A DNA stretch of 64,000 bases, taken from NCBI GenBank assembly GCA_034670405.1, contig JAXDDX010000185.1:248001-312000 (forward strand), in the 5' to 3' direction. The position numbers and the translations under genes were made by a program. This document shows, piece by piece, positions 29,129 through 41,148 of the stretch. How positions within the stretch are numbered: position 1 is the first letter of the stretch; every line of letters starts with the position of its first letter. The notes under the pieces were generated by a model. That model saw only the letters and a program-made list of their open reading frames with translations. It was not told where the DNA came from and made no database searches. The DNA is from Hoplostethus atlanticus (lineage: Eukaryota > Chordata > Actinopteri > Trachichthyiformes > Trachichthyidae).

Positions 29129-29639
29129 GCACTTTTCCACTTATCCCATAGAGCTAGCCAACATTAGTAAACACAAGTGTGTTTATCTTATTTAAACCTT
29201 GTTCTCAGTAATAATGAACACTGTAGATAATGTTTTGAGTAGTTCTAGCTAGCTAGCTGGTCAACAGGACCCTGTAGTTGTATTTAACTACAGATGAGTG
29301 GTCTCACACTGAAATGACAAAATTAGTTCTGTTCATTTATTTTAATTGTCACAAATTGAATGTAGGCCTAAGATGTTTTTTTGTTTCCTAGGTGAGAAAC
29401 ACATATTCCTGTCAGCAGCACAATGAACTGATCCAAAGAAACTGCTTGTGCTAAAAGGAAGCAGCAAAAAGAAAGGATGCACCAGAGGACCTCTTACTTT
29501 ATTGATGGTGATCACATATGCAGATATGATGAATGTCTAGATGAATTATTGAATCATTTAAGGATTTAATTAGTGATAATAGATAGATGTGTAATATGGT
29601 TATATATTTTCTTGCAATATTACTTTGGGGTTTAAATCA
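29129..29639. other. No gene recognised
   Basis: Follows the donor of the acidic ORF. No downstream exon could be matched to it. Confidence 0.3.
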
Positions 29640-29989
29640 AATCAAACCACACCACATGTATCTGTACAGCCCTTAATCACCGTTCCAGTCTCTAAGGGCT
29701 TCACAGTGCCCAACATGTGAAACAATAAATGGTTACTACACGACATCCCCTAGCCTTAGACCCTCAACAGAGGACAAGGAAAAACTCCCAAAAAAAACCT
29801 TTTAGAGAAAATTGGAAGAAACCTCTGGAGGGGCTACTCAGAGAGGGATCCCCCTACCAGGACGTTTGGGCGTGCAATAGATTTGAGATTTGATAGAGTT
29901 TGGGCAAACAGCGTATACACAATGCATAAAAGTTTATTATGGTGGGACGTCCGGATCTGACATTTATTATGGTGGGACATCCGGATCTG
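29640..29989 (-). repeat. L2-type LINE 3' end, inverted
   Basis: The reverse complement of the 15650-15957 family: cagcccttaatcaccgttcc, gtgcccaacatgtgaaacaa, ccctcaacagaggacaagga. It ends by two copies of a 26-bp unit tttattatggtgggac.tcc, ggatctg and is cut by the next element. Confidence 0.75.
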
Positions 29990-31372
29990 GGGGCTGTTCC
30001 ACAAAGCAGGCTTAGAAAAGCGGCGATTAACCTCGCAAGCCTGGTTTGAATTAACCTAACAAATCAATCGGGGCTAAAGCAGTTCCACAAAGCCCAAGTC
30101 AAGCTACCGTGATCGGGCTAAACCGAGCCAGGCTCAAGCAATCCAGATAATTGCGCGTGCACATTTATACAGTTTATTTAAGCAGCCCGAGAGGTCGATC
30201 ATGGATCTGATCGATTCATCATGGCAAAAAATGACGGTAAAGACAGAGCCGCAATGTTCATGCCACTGAACAGCGACTTTTAGTGGAGGTCTATGGAGAA
30301 TTCAGCCATATTACAATGAAAAGGGAAATACGATTGCCATAAATAAAGGGAGAGAGAAAGATTGGCAAAGAATTGCTGCTAGATTGAATGCGTAAGTAAT
30401 TGTTGAATTAAAAACAAACAAATTGTATAGACCTTATTAATATGTGTTCCAACAATATTAAAGAACTGAAAAGCTGTGTTAAAAATATTATAAATGAAAC
30501 CATGCCATATATGAAACCTCAAGACTGTAAATGTACATCTATCACCATAAACGATGTAGTAAAGGCTGTACGTAAGGTTTCATCTTACTACATTACAATC
30601 ATCGTACAATACTGGACCCTATATGGGGATCGAACTCACAACCTTAAGACTGAGAGTCTCATGCTCTACTGACTGAGCTGTTCGGGCTGGTTCTTACTTT
30701 TATTATATTTTTATGAAATCGGTTGTTTCCATCCTGGAAATTGATCGGTTGAAAGCGTGTTCTACAGCGTCCCATATAGAAACAGTGAATGCGTCTCCTA
30801 GCAACCGTGGAAACATCTTGACATATATTCAAGATACTTTATTATTTCAATGAATTTGTTAAATAAAAATAATTTAGAAAATAAAATATTGTGTCATCAA
30901 ATAATTATTTCTATAAGTTGTAACCATTTTCTAAAAGCAATATGGCACTTGAGGTCTCGCTGGACACTCATGGTTAAATGGGGTTGCCTAACAACGCTCT
31001 GAACCGTGACTGTATCCCCGATACAGCCTACATCATTTTATATTTTTTATTTTCTATTAACGTTACATTTTATGTCTGATAGTGTAGGGTCTAGGGTAAT
31101 AGTGTTGAACATTAGGATGGCGGAACCTTGTTTGAAAATCATTGCATTTCAGTCGGATCAGTGTTACGGGAGTACCGATTAAGCTTCAACTGTGGTTCAG
31201 CCTGATATCTAGCCTGCCTCGAGGCAGCATAAGTTGCCACAGCATAAGTTGCCACAGCAACTTGGCTTGAACTATGCTGAGCTTGCTTTGTGGAACCGAA
31301 TAAACCTGAAAATGAGCCAGACTAAGCGAAATAAGCCTGGATAAGTGGTAAGCTCGCTTTGTGGAACACCCC
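29990..31372 (+). mobile_element. PIF/Harbinger-type element with Myb-like relic
   Basis: Inverted ends ggggctgttccacaaagcag and (RC) ggggtgttccacaaagcgag; TCTG flanks both sides. 30200-30397 encodes a decayed Myb/SANT-like protein in shifted frames (LLVEVYGEFSHI, GREKDWQRIAARLNA), as in Harbinger second genes. The transposase gene is missing. A tRNA-like SINE head lies at 30618-30700. Confidence 0.7.
30618..30700 (-). repeat. tRNA-derived SINE head inside the Harbinger element
   Basis: On the minus strand agcccgaacagctcagtcag (A box) and gttgtgagttcgatcccc (B box). The same unit sits at the equivalent site of the second Harbinger copy (55668-55735). Confidence 0.65.
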
Positions 31373-31402
31373 TCTGATGTGTTTAATATTTTGGCACTTG
31401 GC

Positions 31403-31504
31403 ATTTATACCAATCTATAGATTTGTATAGCAAACTACCATCTATAGCAATGTATAGGTCAAAGGGACACTTTGACCTATACATTGCTATAGATTGGTAT
31501 AAAT
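31403..31504. repeat. Hairpin-forming inverted repeat
   Basis: Right arm ctttgacctatacattgcta, tagattggtataaat. The left arm is its exact complement except for a 27-bp insert (atttgtatagcaaactacca, tctatag). Loop ggaca. Confidence 0.8.
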
Positions 31505-32463
31505 CTTCTACACTGTATAGGCTACTATATACATTAAGCATATATTTACAAATAAAGAATGTGTTTACATAAACACTTTAATGTATATCAGTATGTTTGT
31601 CTTTCTTTTTACGCAATTGAAATATCTGTAACCGTAATTGTGGGGGGTTGAGGGGAGTCACAGATTTTTCACAACGCTTCAAGGTGCTTTTGAAAGATTC
31701 ATTAATAGTGGATAAATAGTGTAAGTGTACTGTGTGTAATAGCAATTTCTCCTAATTACATAGATGCCTAAATGTTATATCTGTTATTTAAAATAATCAC
31801 TCAAGCAGCATTTGTTTGTGAGATGTCAAAGCGGCAGCCCCCCAGAATTGGAATGTTCAGAGTCATAATGGAAAGGTTTTTTAAAGGCCTTTTTCTCAAA
31901 ACCACACTTTTGTGTCTCTCGTTGTATAACGCCACATAACTCTCTCATTTTTTGGAGGAGTGACATGGCTCATTGGAAAGCCTACATTCTCCTCTTTCAA
32001 GTAATATGAAAACCCCAAAATGTGTTCTGGGGTCAATGTGACTCATTCTGTGAGAGCAGGTCACATATGTTAGTTCAGTTTGTTCTATATTAAAGAACAG
32101 CTTAAAAGAAAGAACAGAACAAAAAACAGTTTACTATTGAAACTGAAACGAGAGAGAGCATGACAGCATGAGAGCACAGATCAGACCCTTGGTTCTCTGC
32201 TTTCAAGCTCTGTGACTTCTATAACTGATCTTTAAATGACAACAGTGTTATCAACAAGAAAGACCATATCAATGTTTTGACTGATCACTACTGCCGATTA
32301 CAGCTCTGTGTTTGAACCACTCTCTGATGACACAAGGCATTGACCCCCTTTACATGCTTTCTATACGATCAGATTGTAATCAAGACACACTGAAGAGCCA
32401 ATCCAAACCACCCGGTGGTTAGAGACATATTTGGCCACATTAACAACAAGGTGTAAATGACCT
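31505..32463. other. Intergenic, no gene seen
   Basis: No splice-supported coding sequence. AT-rich single-copy-looking sequence. Confidence 0.35.
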
Positions 32464-33664
32464 GGGGCCTGTTCCAAGAAGCGGGTTTCGTGAAAACTCT
32501 GAGTTTGTTAACCCTGAGATGAGGGAAACTCTGGGTTTTCCGTTCCAGAAAGAGAGGTAACTCAAACTCTGATTCAGTTACCATGGTAACTGACTCTGTG
32601 AACCTAACCTGCTCGCTGGCAGGTTTTCTTGAACAAACCCTGACTTTCTCCTTATCTCCTCCCCTCTGCTGAACCTGAAGCAGCTGTCGGACATGGCGTG
32701 TCCTTTCCTCGGTAACCCGATCGATATTCAAGCGGAAGTAATTCGCATAGCCTTACGTCGGGAGAGGATTTTGAGACCCCGATTAGATGTTCTATGTCCA
32801 GGATGGAAGAGCTGTCCGAGATATAATATGCCGTTTACAGTTCACGGATTAAGCTACCACCACCCCGAGCAGTCAAATAAAGACACATTTAATTTGGTCT
32901 TATTTATTTCCTACAAATACAAAAGCAACAGTTAGTATTTTTATATTGTTCCAACAACACATTTCACCTGTGACCATGCACCCACCTCTAACTTATGTTC
33001 CAGTAATTCAATTTCTAGATCTGCCGTTCTAATTTGCCGCCCCAAGTACACCATTTGAAGTATGTCTGGCCCAGACAGCTCAGTTGGTAGCGCATTAGAC
33101 TCTCAGTCTCAGGGTTGTGAGTTCGATCCCCACATAGTAGTAACTATCACCTTTGTAAGTCGCTTTGGATAAAAGCGTCTGCTAAATTACTCTATTGTAA
33201 TGTTTTTATATTTAATTTTCAGCTGCTGCCAAGAGCTCTTTGCGCCCGTGGGATTGCACCTAAATGAAAATATTTTTTCCCCCCAATACCATTCCACCAC
33301 TTTCTCACATGTAGGTAATATTATAAGAAAGTGTGGTTAAATGTTAAATGAATACACTACTGCATTCAAACGTACGCATTGACTCGGGCAGCGATTCTCT
33401 CCCACGCCAATTCCCTCTACTTTACGACCCTTCTGCTTGCTGGTTGCCATGGTGAATCGTAGTATCGGACCTCCATTGATGATGGCTTTTTATTGTCGTC
33501 GCGCACGCGCTTAACTCAAGGTGAACATACTCAAAGTTGATTGAACTAACTCAAATCAGCCGTTCTGGAACCGAAAACTCAGACTTTGCCATCTCGGAAT
33601 TAATCAACTCAGAGTGCAGGGTTAGACTCAGAGTTTGCTGAACCCGCTTCTTGGAACAGGACCC
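32464..33664 (+). mobile_element. PIF/Harbinger-type element with HARBI1-like relic
   Basis: Ends ggggcctgttccaagaagcg, ggttt and (RC) gggtcctgttccaagaagcg, ggttc. An ORF at 32693 reads MACPFLGNPIDIQAEVIRIA, LRRERILRPRLDVL, the N-terminus of Harbinger (HARBI1-like) transposases, then loses similarity. The DDE core is absent. A SINE is nested at 33068-33206. Confidence 0.75.
33068..33206 (+). repeat. tRNA-headed SINE with L2-type tail
   Basis: ggcccagacagctcagttgg, tagc (A box), ttgtgagttcgatcccc (B box), then tttgtaagtcgctttggata, aaagcgtctgctaaatt. The tail matches the LINE 3' end at 17640-17706, which explains mobilisation. Confidence 0.85.
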
Positions 33665-34557
33665 TGCATGCCATGTCTAGGAGCTACGTAAACATAAATA
33701 AACATTTGCATTATGATCCAAACAGGCAGCACAGATAGTAACATACTTGTCAAATGATAAATATTATTAGAGTTCTGTGTTTTGGAGAGGGAAAGAGAAA
33801 TCAGATTTGAGTGTGTATACAGGAGGACATTTTAATGTCAGGTTTAAATATAATCCAGCAACATCATATGTAGAAACAACCTGGATACAAGAGCCATGTT
33901 AATGCCGGGTGTAAAGAGGGCCCTTAGATGCCAAATGAATGCCAGAGTCAGGTGAAAAGAAAACCGTACTAACAAACACTCACACCCAGACAATCCAGTC
34001 GGTCAACATTTCTCTCAATCAAGATGTACATTTCAAACTCAGAATAGATTCTCGGTGCCCCAGAAAATACAGTCACATGCATACCATGCCTAATCAAATC
34101 AAAGTTTTTACTGGGTAGAGAAATAGATTAACTATCTCAATGTCTTGGCGTAGCCTGTTAATAACCTGAGTTTTTTTTACTCACTCACTGGAGTTTTTAT
34201 TTTTAGTATGGCCACCTCCAAACCTGTCTGGACATACTTACTATTCTAAGTGCGGAAACGGGAAACCCCACGGGATACAACTGAGCAAATGACTCGGGAT
34301 AGTAGACGACTGCAACCTCCCTAGCAGTAGCCAAAGCCATATTTTGCCATATATGAATTTCAAACTAAAACGTATTAAGCATGTTAGCCGCCAGGGAATG
34401 CCGATGTGTTCGCGTGTGTGTTTCAATCGAAACCACTACTAACCACATCTTCACTTAATTTACATAACTTCACGACAGGTCTGCGATAACTTTCCAGCCA
34501 CATCACATAGACTAAGTTACAGAGAAATAATACTCCTAAAGTGAAGCTAGCATCTCG
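33665..34557. other. Region next to the bcl2l12 first exon, no gene seen
   Basis: No recognised repeat or exon on either strand. In the proposed gene model this is part of bcl2l12 intron 1. Confidence 0.35.
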
Positions 34558-34623
34558 ATAACTTTTCACACACTTTAAGGACAAACGGAGTTAAATACGG
34601 GTTATAATCATCCCTCTTCCTAC

Positions 34624-34930
34624 CTGTGTCTGTCTGTTTCTCCCCCAATGAATCACTGAGATTTATAGGGACTTCATTCCGGCTTGTGTGTAAAAAAGCA
34701 AATCAGTTAACCAGCGTTAACTAATCCCAAATAAACAAAATCGTTGTCGTGCTAAGCCGTCCGTGCTTAACGATAACAAAACTGCCGACAGCGACCGTAG
34801 TTTACTGAAATGTCTCCCGGCTGGCTAACTTAGCTGCTAACCATCTGGGCGAGCCGTGTACGTCGATGTTACGTCACGCTCTCTCCGATATAAGAGAAAA
34901 CGTCATGCTGCCTTTCTGCTCTCGTAGTTC
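34624..34930 (-). promoter_or_regulatory. Probable bcl2l12 non-coding first exon and promoter
   Basis: On the minus strand a clear donor (GACACAG|gtagga) ends at 34624. Upstream of it is a CpG-rich stretch with CRE-like TGACGTAA/TACGTCA words around 34860-34880. This would supply the 5'UTR exon demanded by the acceptor just before the bcl2l12 ATG. Support for the link comes from the insert at 35324-36396, which carries this segment next to part of the bcl2l12 ATG exon. The plus strand has a TATA-like gatataag near 34888 and an AATAAA near 35010, so divergent transcription is possible. The assignment is inferred. Confidence 0.45.
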
Positions 34931-35039
34931 TCACTTCTGATATCAACGAAGCGCATGACTGTTTCCGTCAATGTGTTAAACCGTATGACTTTGAAGCAGG
35001 ACATTGTATTAATAAAGTTTTAAAAACGTAAACAACACC

Positions 35040-35323
35040 CAGCCGTCCTGGTGGAAGGAGCCTTCAAATTTTTTGGGGAGTTTTTCCTTGTGTTCATAGA
35101 GCACATTAGGCTGGTAGTGCCATGTTAAGTCCTTTCACTCCTCTTCAACCTGTTACTCTGTTTTATTGTGCTTTTGTTCTGATCATATTCTGTAAACATC
35201 TTATTTATCATACTTGAGTGATAATTGATAATTGATTGTGTCATGACTCTGATTGTCTATCAGCCTGACCTAGTTAGGCCTGTAAAGTCCTTTGAGACTT
35301 GTTTGTGAAAAAGTGCCTGTGGT
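35040..35323 (+). repeat. LINE/SINE-type 3' tail region
   Basis: ggggagtttttccttgtgtt and gtaaagtcctttgagacttg are words from fish LINE 3'UTRs. The sequence is broken at gtgcctgtggt by the insert described next. Confidence 0.45.
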
Positions 35324-36396
35324 ATATTCTATCAGCTCTCTGTTCTCGAGCCAGTCTAGGTGTTCTGTGAGAGTGCAATGATTCATAATCCACAATTCTT
35401 GATTACTGTGAATGGGAACTGCGCAGGCTGCAAATTCCTGCTAATCTGTTTCACAAGTTTCACAAGCATTCATAGGCTCGAAAATTGAGCTATTGAGCCA
35501 GTGTTTCTTGTGTCACCACCACCGGGATCACACCGGTAAGATGTCCATATGAAAAATTGTACATTGGCAAAACATCCTGTGACTTAAATTAATTCTCACA
35601 TCCTATCTCCTGTCTGCAATTCCAGGGCATTGAACACATTGAATTGCCAAGAGGGGGAGACATAGAGAGAAAGGTATGCCAGAGGGAGTTATTTTAGATC
35701 CATACATTAGATAGATTTCAGCCCACTGGTCTCAAGGAGGAGTTTGATAGAAGTGTTATGCTATAATACAGGTTTTTGCACTTGATCTATGATCTTGGAA
35801 GGCATTCATCTCATTCCCCTTCCATAGACTTGTGTATGATGTAAATGTTTCCTGTTTCTTGTAGATTAGGGGTTGCTATGATCTATTGATATATGTGATA
35901 TAAGTGACAGGAAAGATGTGTTTGGGTGTAAGAGCAAGTTGGAGAATTGTACAGCGTTGGCAGAGGTTTGCACAATAGTTTGGTGGATTTGGTACCCAGT
36001 TTGAGTTTGGCAAGTTCAGTGTTGTTAAAGGTTTAGTAAGCAAGACAGAAAGCAGACAAAATATATGACAATGGGAAGGCCAGAGAGAGCTACTTGTATT
36101 GGTTGTGATCTCTGTAAGCACCTCCAACCTGATAACTTTTCACACACGGAGTTAAATACGGGTTATAATCATCCCTCTTCCTACCTGTGTCTGTCTGTTT
36201 CTCCTCCAATGAATCACTGAGATTTATAGGGACTTCATTCCGGCTTGTGTGCAAAAAGGCAAATCAGTTAACCAGCGTTAACTAATCCCAAATAAACAAA
36301 ATCGTTCTCGTGCTAAGCCATCCGTGCTTAACGATAACGAAACTGCCGACAGCGACCGTAGTTTACTGAAGTTTCTCCCGGCTGGCTAACTTAGCT
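35324..36396 (-). other. 1.07-kb insert made of two bcl2l12 5' pieces (copy B)
   Basis: Flanked by an 11-bp direct repeat GTGCCTGTGGT (35313-35323, 36397-36407). Right part 36128-36396 is near-identical to 34558-34835 (probable first exon with its donor). Left part 35324-36127 is near-identical to 22060-22668 (intron 2 plus the last 34 bases of the ATG exon), with about 210 bp that the genic copy lacks. In bcl2l12 orientation the two pieces are in gene order but joined without the roughly 12 kb between them. Introns are retained, so it is not a processed retrocopy. Confidence 0.75.
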
Positions 36397-36502
36397 GTGC
36401 CTGTGGTGCTTGAAACCCTAAATGTCACTGTTTCAAGCTCATAATTGTAGTATATGTCTTCAACAAGTATGACTTGACTTACTTGACATCCATGATATCC
36501 AT

Positions 36503-38908
36503 GGATTCAAGATTCAAGATTCAAGAACTTTATTTGTCACATACACACACGGGGTGTGTAGTGAAATGAAAAGTGGCAATGCTCAACGGGAATGTGCAAA
36601 AGGGCAACAGTACACAGTATTTACAATAAAAAAACAACAATATTTACAGTATTACAGTAATTACAGTAAGAGCTCTTATATAAAAAAAACAACACAATAT
36701 ATACAGTAAGAGCACTTTGGAAATGAAAATATAGTAGTAAGGGAAATCGTATGAATGTAATATACTATAAATTATGTGTAGTCATTACCTAAGTGTGTGT
36801 GTGTGTGAGTGTGTGTGTGCATAAGAGGGGCAGTGTGTGTGTCTTGGTGGGGGCCCTGGTGAGGTCGGAGTTCACAGTCCTGATGGCCTGAGGAAAGAAA
36901 CTCCGTCTCAGTCTCTCTGTTTTGGCAGCGTGACTACGGAGGCGCTTGCCTGACTGCAGCAGCTGAAACAGTCCGTTGTTAGGGTGGTGAGGATCCTTCA
37001 TGAGGCTCTGGTTCTGCACCTCCTGGTGTACAAGTCCTGCAGGGTGGGGAGTGTAGTTCCAATAGTGCGTTCAGCTGAACGCACTACTCTCTGCAGAGCC
37101 TTCCTGTCCTGAGCGGAGCTGTTGCCAAACCAGGCAGTGATGCTTCCTGTCAGGATGCTCTCCACAGCTCCAGAGTAGAAGGACTGAAGGATCCTCCGGG
37201 AGACTTTGAATTTCCTCAGCTGCCTGAGGTGGTAAAGGCGCTGCCTCGCCTTTCTCATCAGAGTGTCAGTGTGTGTTGTCCATGTCAGATCTTCAGTGAT
37301 GTGGACTCCCAGGTATTTATACCTGCTCACCCTCTCCACAGTAGTCTCATTTATCCCCAATGGTGAGTACGTCCTCTGTTGTTGTGTCCTCCTAAAGTCC
37401 ACAATCAGCTCCTTGGTTTTGGTGACATTCAAGAGGAGGCTGTTGTCCTGGCACCAGAGTGACAGATCAGCAACTTCCTCCAGGTAGGCCTTCTCGTCGT
37501 TGTCGGAGATCAGGCCCACCACCACTGTGTCATCTGCAAACTTAATGATGGAGTTGGAGCTGAACCTGGCCACACAGTCATGTGTGTACAGGGAGTACAG
37601 TAGGGAGCTGAGGAGGATCCTGTGTAGAGGGTGAGGGGGTTGGAGGTGTGTCTGCCCACCCTGACCACCTGGGGCCTGTTGCTAGCCTCAAACCGTGCAT
37701 AGAATGAGTTCAGGTCGTCCGCTAGGGATGCGTCGGCACTCACAATTGCGGGGGGTCTGCCCTGGTAGTCTGTTATAGTCCGTAGCCCCTGCCATAGGCG
37801 TCTGGTGTCGCGCTGCTCCATCTCCACTCTGTCTCTGTACCTCCTCTTGGCCTCCTTCACCGCCCTTCTCAGTCCATAGGACGCTGCCTTGTGCTCGTCC
37901 ATGTTGCCAGATACAAGACCGGAGTTATAGGCAGCAGTGCAGGCGTTCAAAGTGTCGCGGATGGATCTATCAACCCACGGTTTTTGGTTAGGAAAGGACC
38001 TAACTTTTACCGTGGGGACGATGGTGTCCGCTAGCGTTGCTATGAAGCTCGTTACTACTTCCGTAAACTCGCTGACGTCCCTGGAACTGGATTGGAACAT
38101 GTCCCAGTCGACGTCACACAGAGCGTCCTGTAGCTCAGCCTCTGATTGGTCAGACCACCGCTTTACGTCCCTCGTCACTACCGCTTCCCGTGCTATCCTT
38201 TGTTTATACTCCGGTAGCAGGAAAATGGCGGCATGGTCTGATTTGCCGAACGGAGGGAGAGAGGCAGCCTTGTAGCCTCTCTTGAACGGCGTATAGCAGT
38301 GGTCCAACGTTCTTTCCCCTCTGGTAGCACACGTAATGTGCTGATGAAAGTTCGGCATGACTTTTTTTAGGTTCGCCCTATTAAAGTCCCCAGCCACCAC
38401 CATAGCCGCGTCGGGATGCTTGTTCTGATGCCGACATAACACATCCTGTAGGTCCGATAGTGCTACGTCGGTGTCCGCTTGTGGTGGTATGTAGACGGCT
38501 GTGGTGATGACCGAGCTGAACTCCCGGGGAAGGTAGAATGGACGGCATGAGATCGTCAGATGTTCCAGGTTCGACGAGCAGGAACGAGAAAGAGTCTTAA
38601 TGTCCTTGGGGTTGCACCACTTGTTGTTGGTCATGAAGCAAACCCCTCCACCCTTAGATTTGCCAGACTCTTCCGTTCTATCCGCACGGAAAACAGAGAA
38701 GGACTCGGTTGGGCATATGGCTCGATCCGGCACCAGTGGGGTCAGCCATGTTTCCGTCAGACAAAAGACGTTACAATCCCTCATGTCCCGTTGGAATCTA
38801 ATCCTCGCCCTAACATCATCCAATTTATTTTCCAGAGACTGGACGTTAGCAAGAAGGATGCTGGGCAGAGGTGGACGGTGGGCTTGAACTCTCAGTCTGT
38901 TCCAAAAG
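36503..38908 (-). mobile_element. APE-type LINE, copy 2, truncated and internally deleted
   Basis: Same family as 25520-28640. The endonuclease frame is better preserved (KGGGVCFMTNNKWCNPKDI, KPWVDRSIRDTLNACTAAYN). At about 37680 the frame jumps from FYARFEASN to [15 protein letters not shown], a loss of about 640 bp of RT palm relative to copy 1, with a 2-bp overlap at the joint. It then continues [18 protein letters not shown]. The 3' end carries a (gattcaa)n tail at 36503-36524. 5' truncated at about 38908. Confidence 0.88.
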
Positions 38909-38995
38909 TCTACTGACAGTCCAAAGGTGACAGGTTAATAAGATAACCCATGATTTATCTGGAACTAAATGCAAAACAGCAGATGAAACAATGCA

Positions 38996-39090
38996 TACAG
39001 TCATGCTTGAAAGTTTGGGAACCCATTGTGCAATTATAGAAATTTTGAAGGGGTTTTATAGGGTTCAAAAACTTTCAAGCATGCATGTAT
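38996..39090. repeat. Short Tc1/mariner-type MITE
   Basis: tacagtcatgcttgaaagtt ... aactttcaagcatgcatgta: about 95 bp with inverted ends and TA borders. Confidence 0.6.
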
Positions 39091-39425
39091 ATTAAAAAAT
39101 AAGCACATCTGCCAAAAGAAGGGGAAAATCTTTGCATTGTCTGTCTTGGTTTTTGTTTTTTATTGGACAAGAGCAGCAAGGAGTGAATTTGAGGTTTGGG
39201 AGTCAGAAGGGTGTAAGTAGTATTTGCCAAACTTTACCTTTTATTATCAAAAAATACAAAATATATATTTTTATTGTTAAAAATATTCCAAATATGCCAG
39301 TTGCACCTTTTTGAGACCACTAACTATGTTTACATGCAGAATATTTCATCATTCTTGCATATCTTGCATATAATGTGAGCACAAGAGGAGCTTTATCCCA
39401 GTGGCAACTTATCGAGAACTTTATG

Positions 39426-39941
39426 CAGGGGCGAACTTAGTGATTTTAGGGCCCTAGGCAAACACAAGCATGGGGCCCCCTGAATCCCAACCTTCACTCA
39501 ATCCATCCTTTCTATACATTACCTTCAAGCTGGAGCTGAGTGTGCATGTAAGGCTGCAGCTCACTAGAGCTTGTTGATCTTGGTGGCAGTGGTAATATTT
39601 CTAGCAACAAAAAATAGCAGCTGTTGATTCTATGATGAAAAAAGTTATCAACAAAACTTATTTTGTTTATCCGCATCACTTGGGTAGATTTTCTTCATGT
39701 TTTTACTTCTCTTGCAGCAGTTGTGGGAAAGAAAATGAACAAGTGGCAATATATATCATTAGAAGTCAAGTGGAGTAGTCCGCTGAGTAGGGAGGTGGCT
39801 CAAGATTGAAGGAGGAGTGTTTTTCAGTAAGTACATTTCTTTTAAACTAAAGAAAAATAAGCGTATAGTACTTGATATTGTCTTTTGTGGGGCCCTCTGG
39901 TTGCATTGGCCTACTTTTGCCTAATGGTAAAACCACCCCTG
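39426..39941. mobile_element. hAT-type MITE with perfect 8-bp target duplication
   Basis: Ends caggggcgaacttagtg and (RC) caggggtggttttaccatt. ACTTTATG flanks both sides (39418-39425 and 39942-39949). 516 bp, no coding sequence. Confidence 0.8.
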
Positions 39942-39949
39942 ACTTTATG

Positions 39950-41148
39950 CCTCAACATTTAGTGCCAAACGGACGTAGTCCACCTACGCCCTCCAGATTT
40001 TTTAAAACATTACTAAATAGATCTCCTCAAGAGCTTTTATTTGATATACAGATCTCATTTTTGCCCAAAGGTCCTCACCTTGACTCCATCTTCACATCTG
40101 AAAATCTGTTCAGGATCCACTCTGTGGTATTATGTTAACTGGCAGTACTCTTTTTCAAATTGTTGGCTAATGTCAAATGATAGTGTTGTGTGGTCAAACT
40201 TCTAATCTGCTAGGCCCATCTTGATGTTTTCCCTTGCACTATTTCCCTCTGGCTAAAGATAAGTGAAAAGGATAAACTATCCAGCCCTCACTGTAATTAA
40301 AAGTGGATGTAAGACAGAGCCGAGGGAGTGCACTTATGAAGCTTGATATTGTCTGTTAGCATTTGAGCGAATGTGTGTAATACAACACTGTAAAGAGAAT
40401 AATGAAATCTTCTCACGCAATTATTACATCTTTACAACATCTTTTATTCAGAAATGAACGAAAACACAAACTTTTCCCACTGACATCATTATGATACAAA
40501 AATGAAGGAGATTGGAATAAATGCAAGGCGGTTGACTGTAAAGATAACCATCAATGAGGATGTAACAATGTTTCACTCTCTCCCCCTCGTGAAACCCATG
40601 CTGCCAAATCCTTGACACAGCCCCCCCCAAGCCTGCACAGCGTCGCCTTGGCATCAAGACGCTGGTACAAGGATTGGGAGTTACCACACCAAGAGAGTGG
40701 AGGAGGAGAGAGGGTGCACAGTAAGAATCTTTCAAATTCAAGTAGCACAATATAGCACAAGTCCACATTTAAGCATAACTTTCTTTATATATATATATGA
40801 ACAATAAAACACATCAAACAAATCTGCAAAATAAAATATATGCAATGCCAACACTGTGTGAGTATATTTAGCTCTTTAGTTACCCAATATGTGTCATTTC
40901 AGAAGTCTCATACCAAACCCTTTTTCTGCTCTCTCCTGCGTTGGCGCTTGTCTTACCTCCTGCAACGCAAAGCCATTTCCTCTCTTGAACGCGATGCTCG
41001 CATTGAGTCATCTATCTCTTCGCTTTTCTCGAACAACCTCTTTATTTTTAGCTTCTGCTGCAGTGATCTTCCTGCCTGCTGCCCTCTGCCCTGTTTTTAT
41101 GCCCCTGTCCCCTCTATCCATGTCGCAATCCCTCTATCTAGCCCCCTA
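39950..41148. other. Intergenic; possible minus-strand poly(A) signal
   Basis: On the minus strand an AATAAA lies at about 40444-40449. It could end a minus-strand transcript; no coding exon is firmly linked to it. No repeat recognised. Confidence 0.3.

Noticed and set aside
22417..36127. An 83-residue minus-strand ORF conserved at 22417-22668 and 35876-36127
   Set aside because: It is conserved only because the DNA is duplicated. It overlaps the end of the bcl2l12 ATG exon in a different frame and continues into intron.
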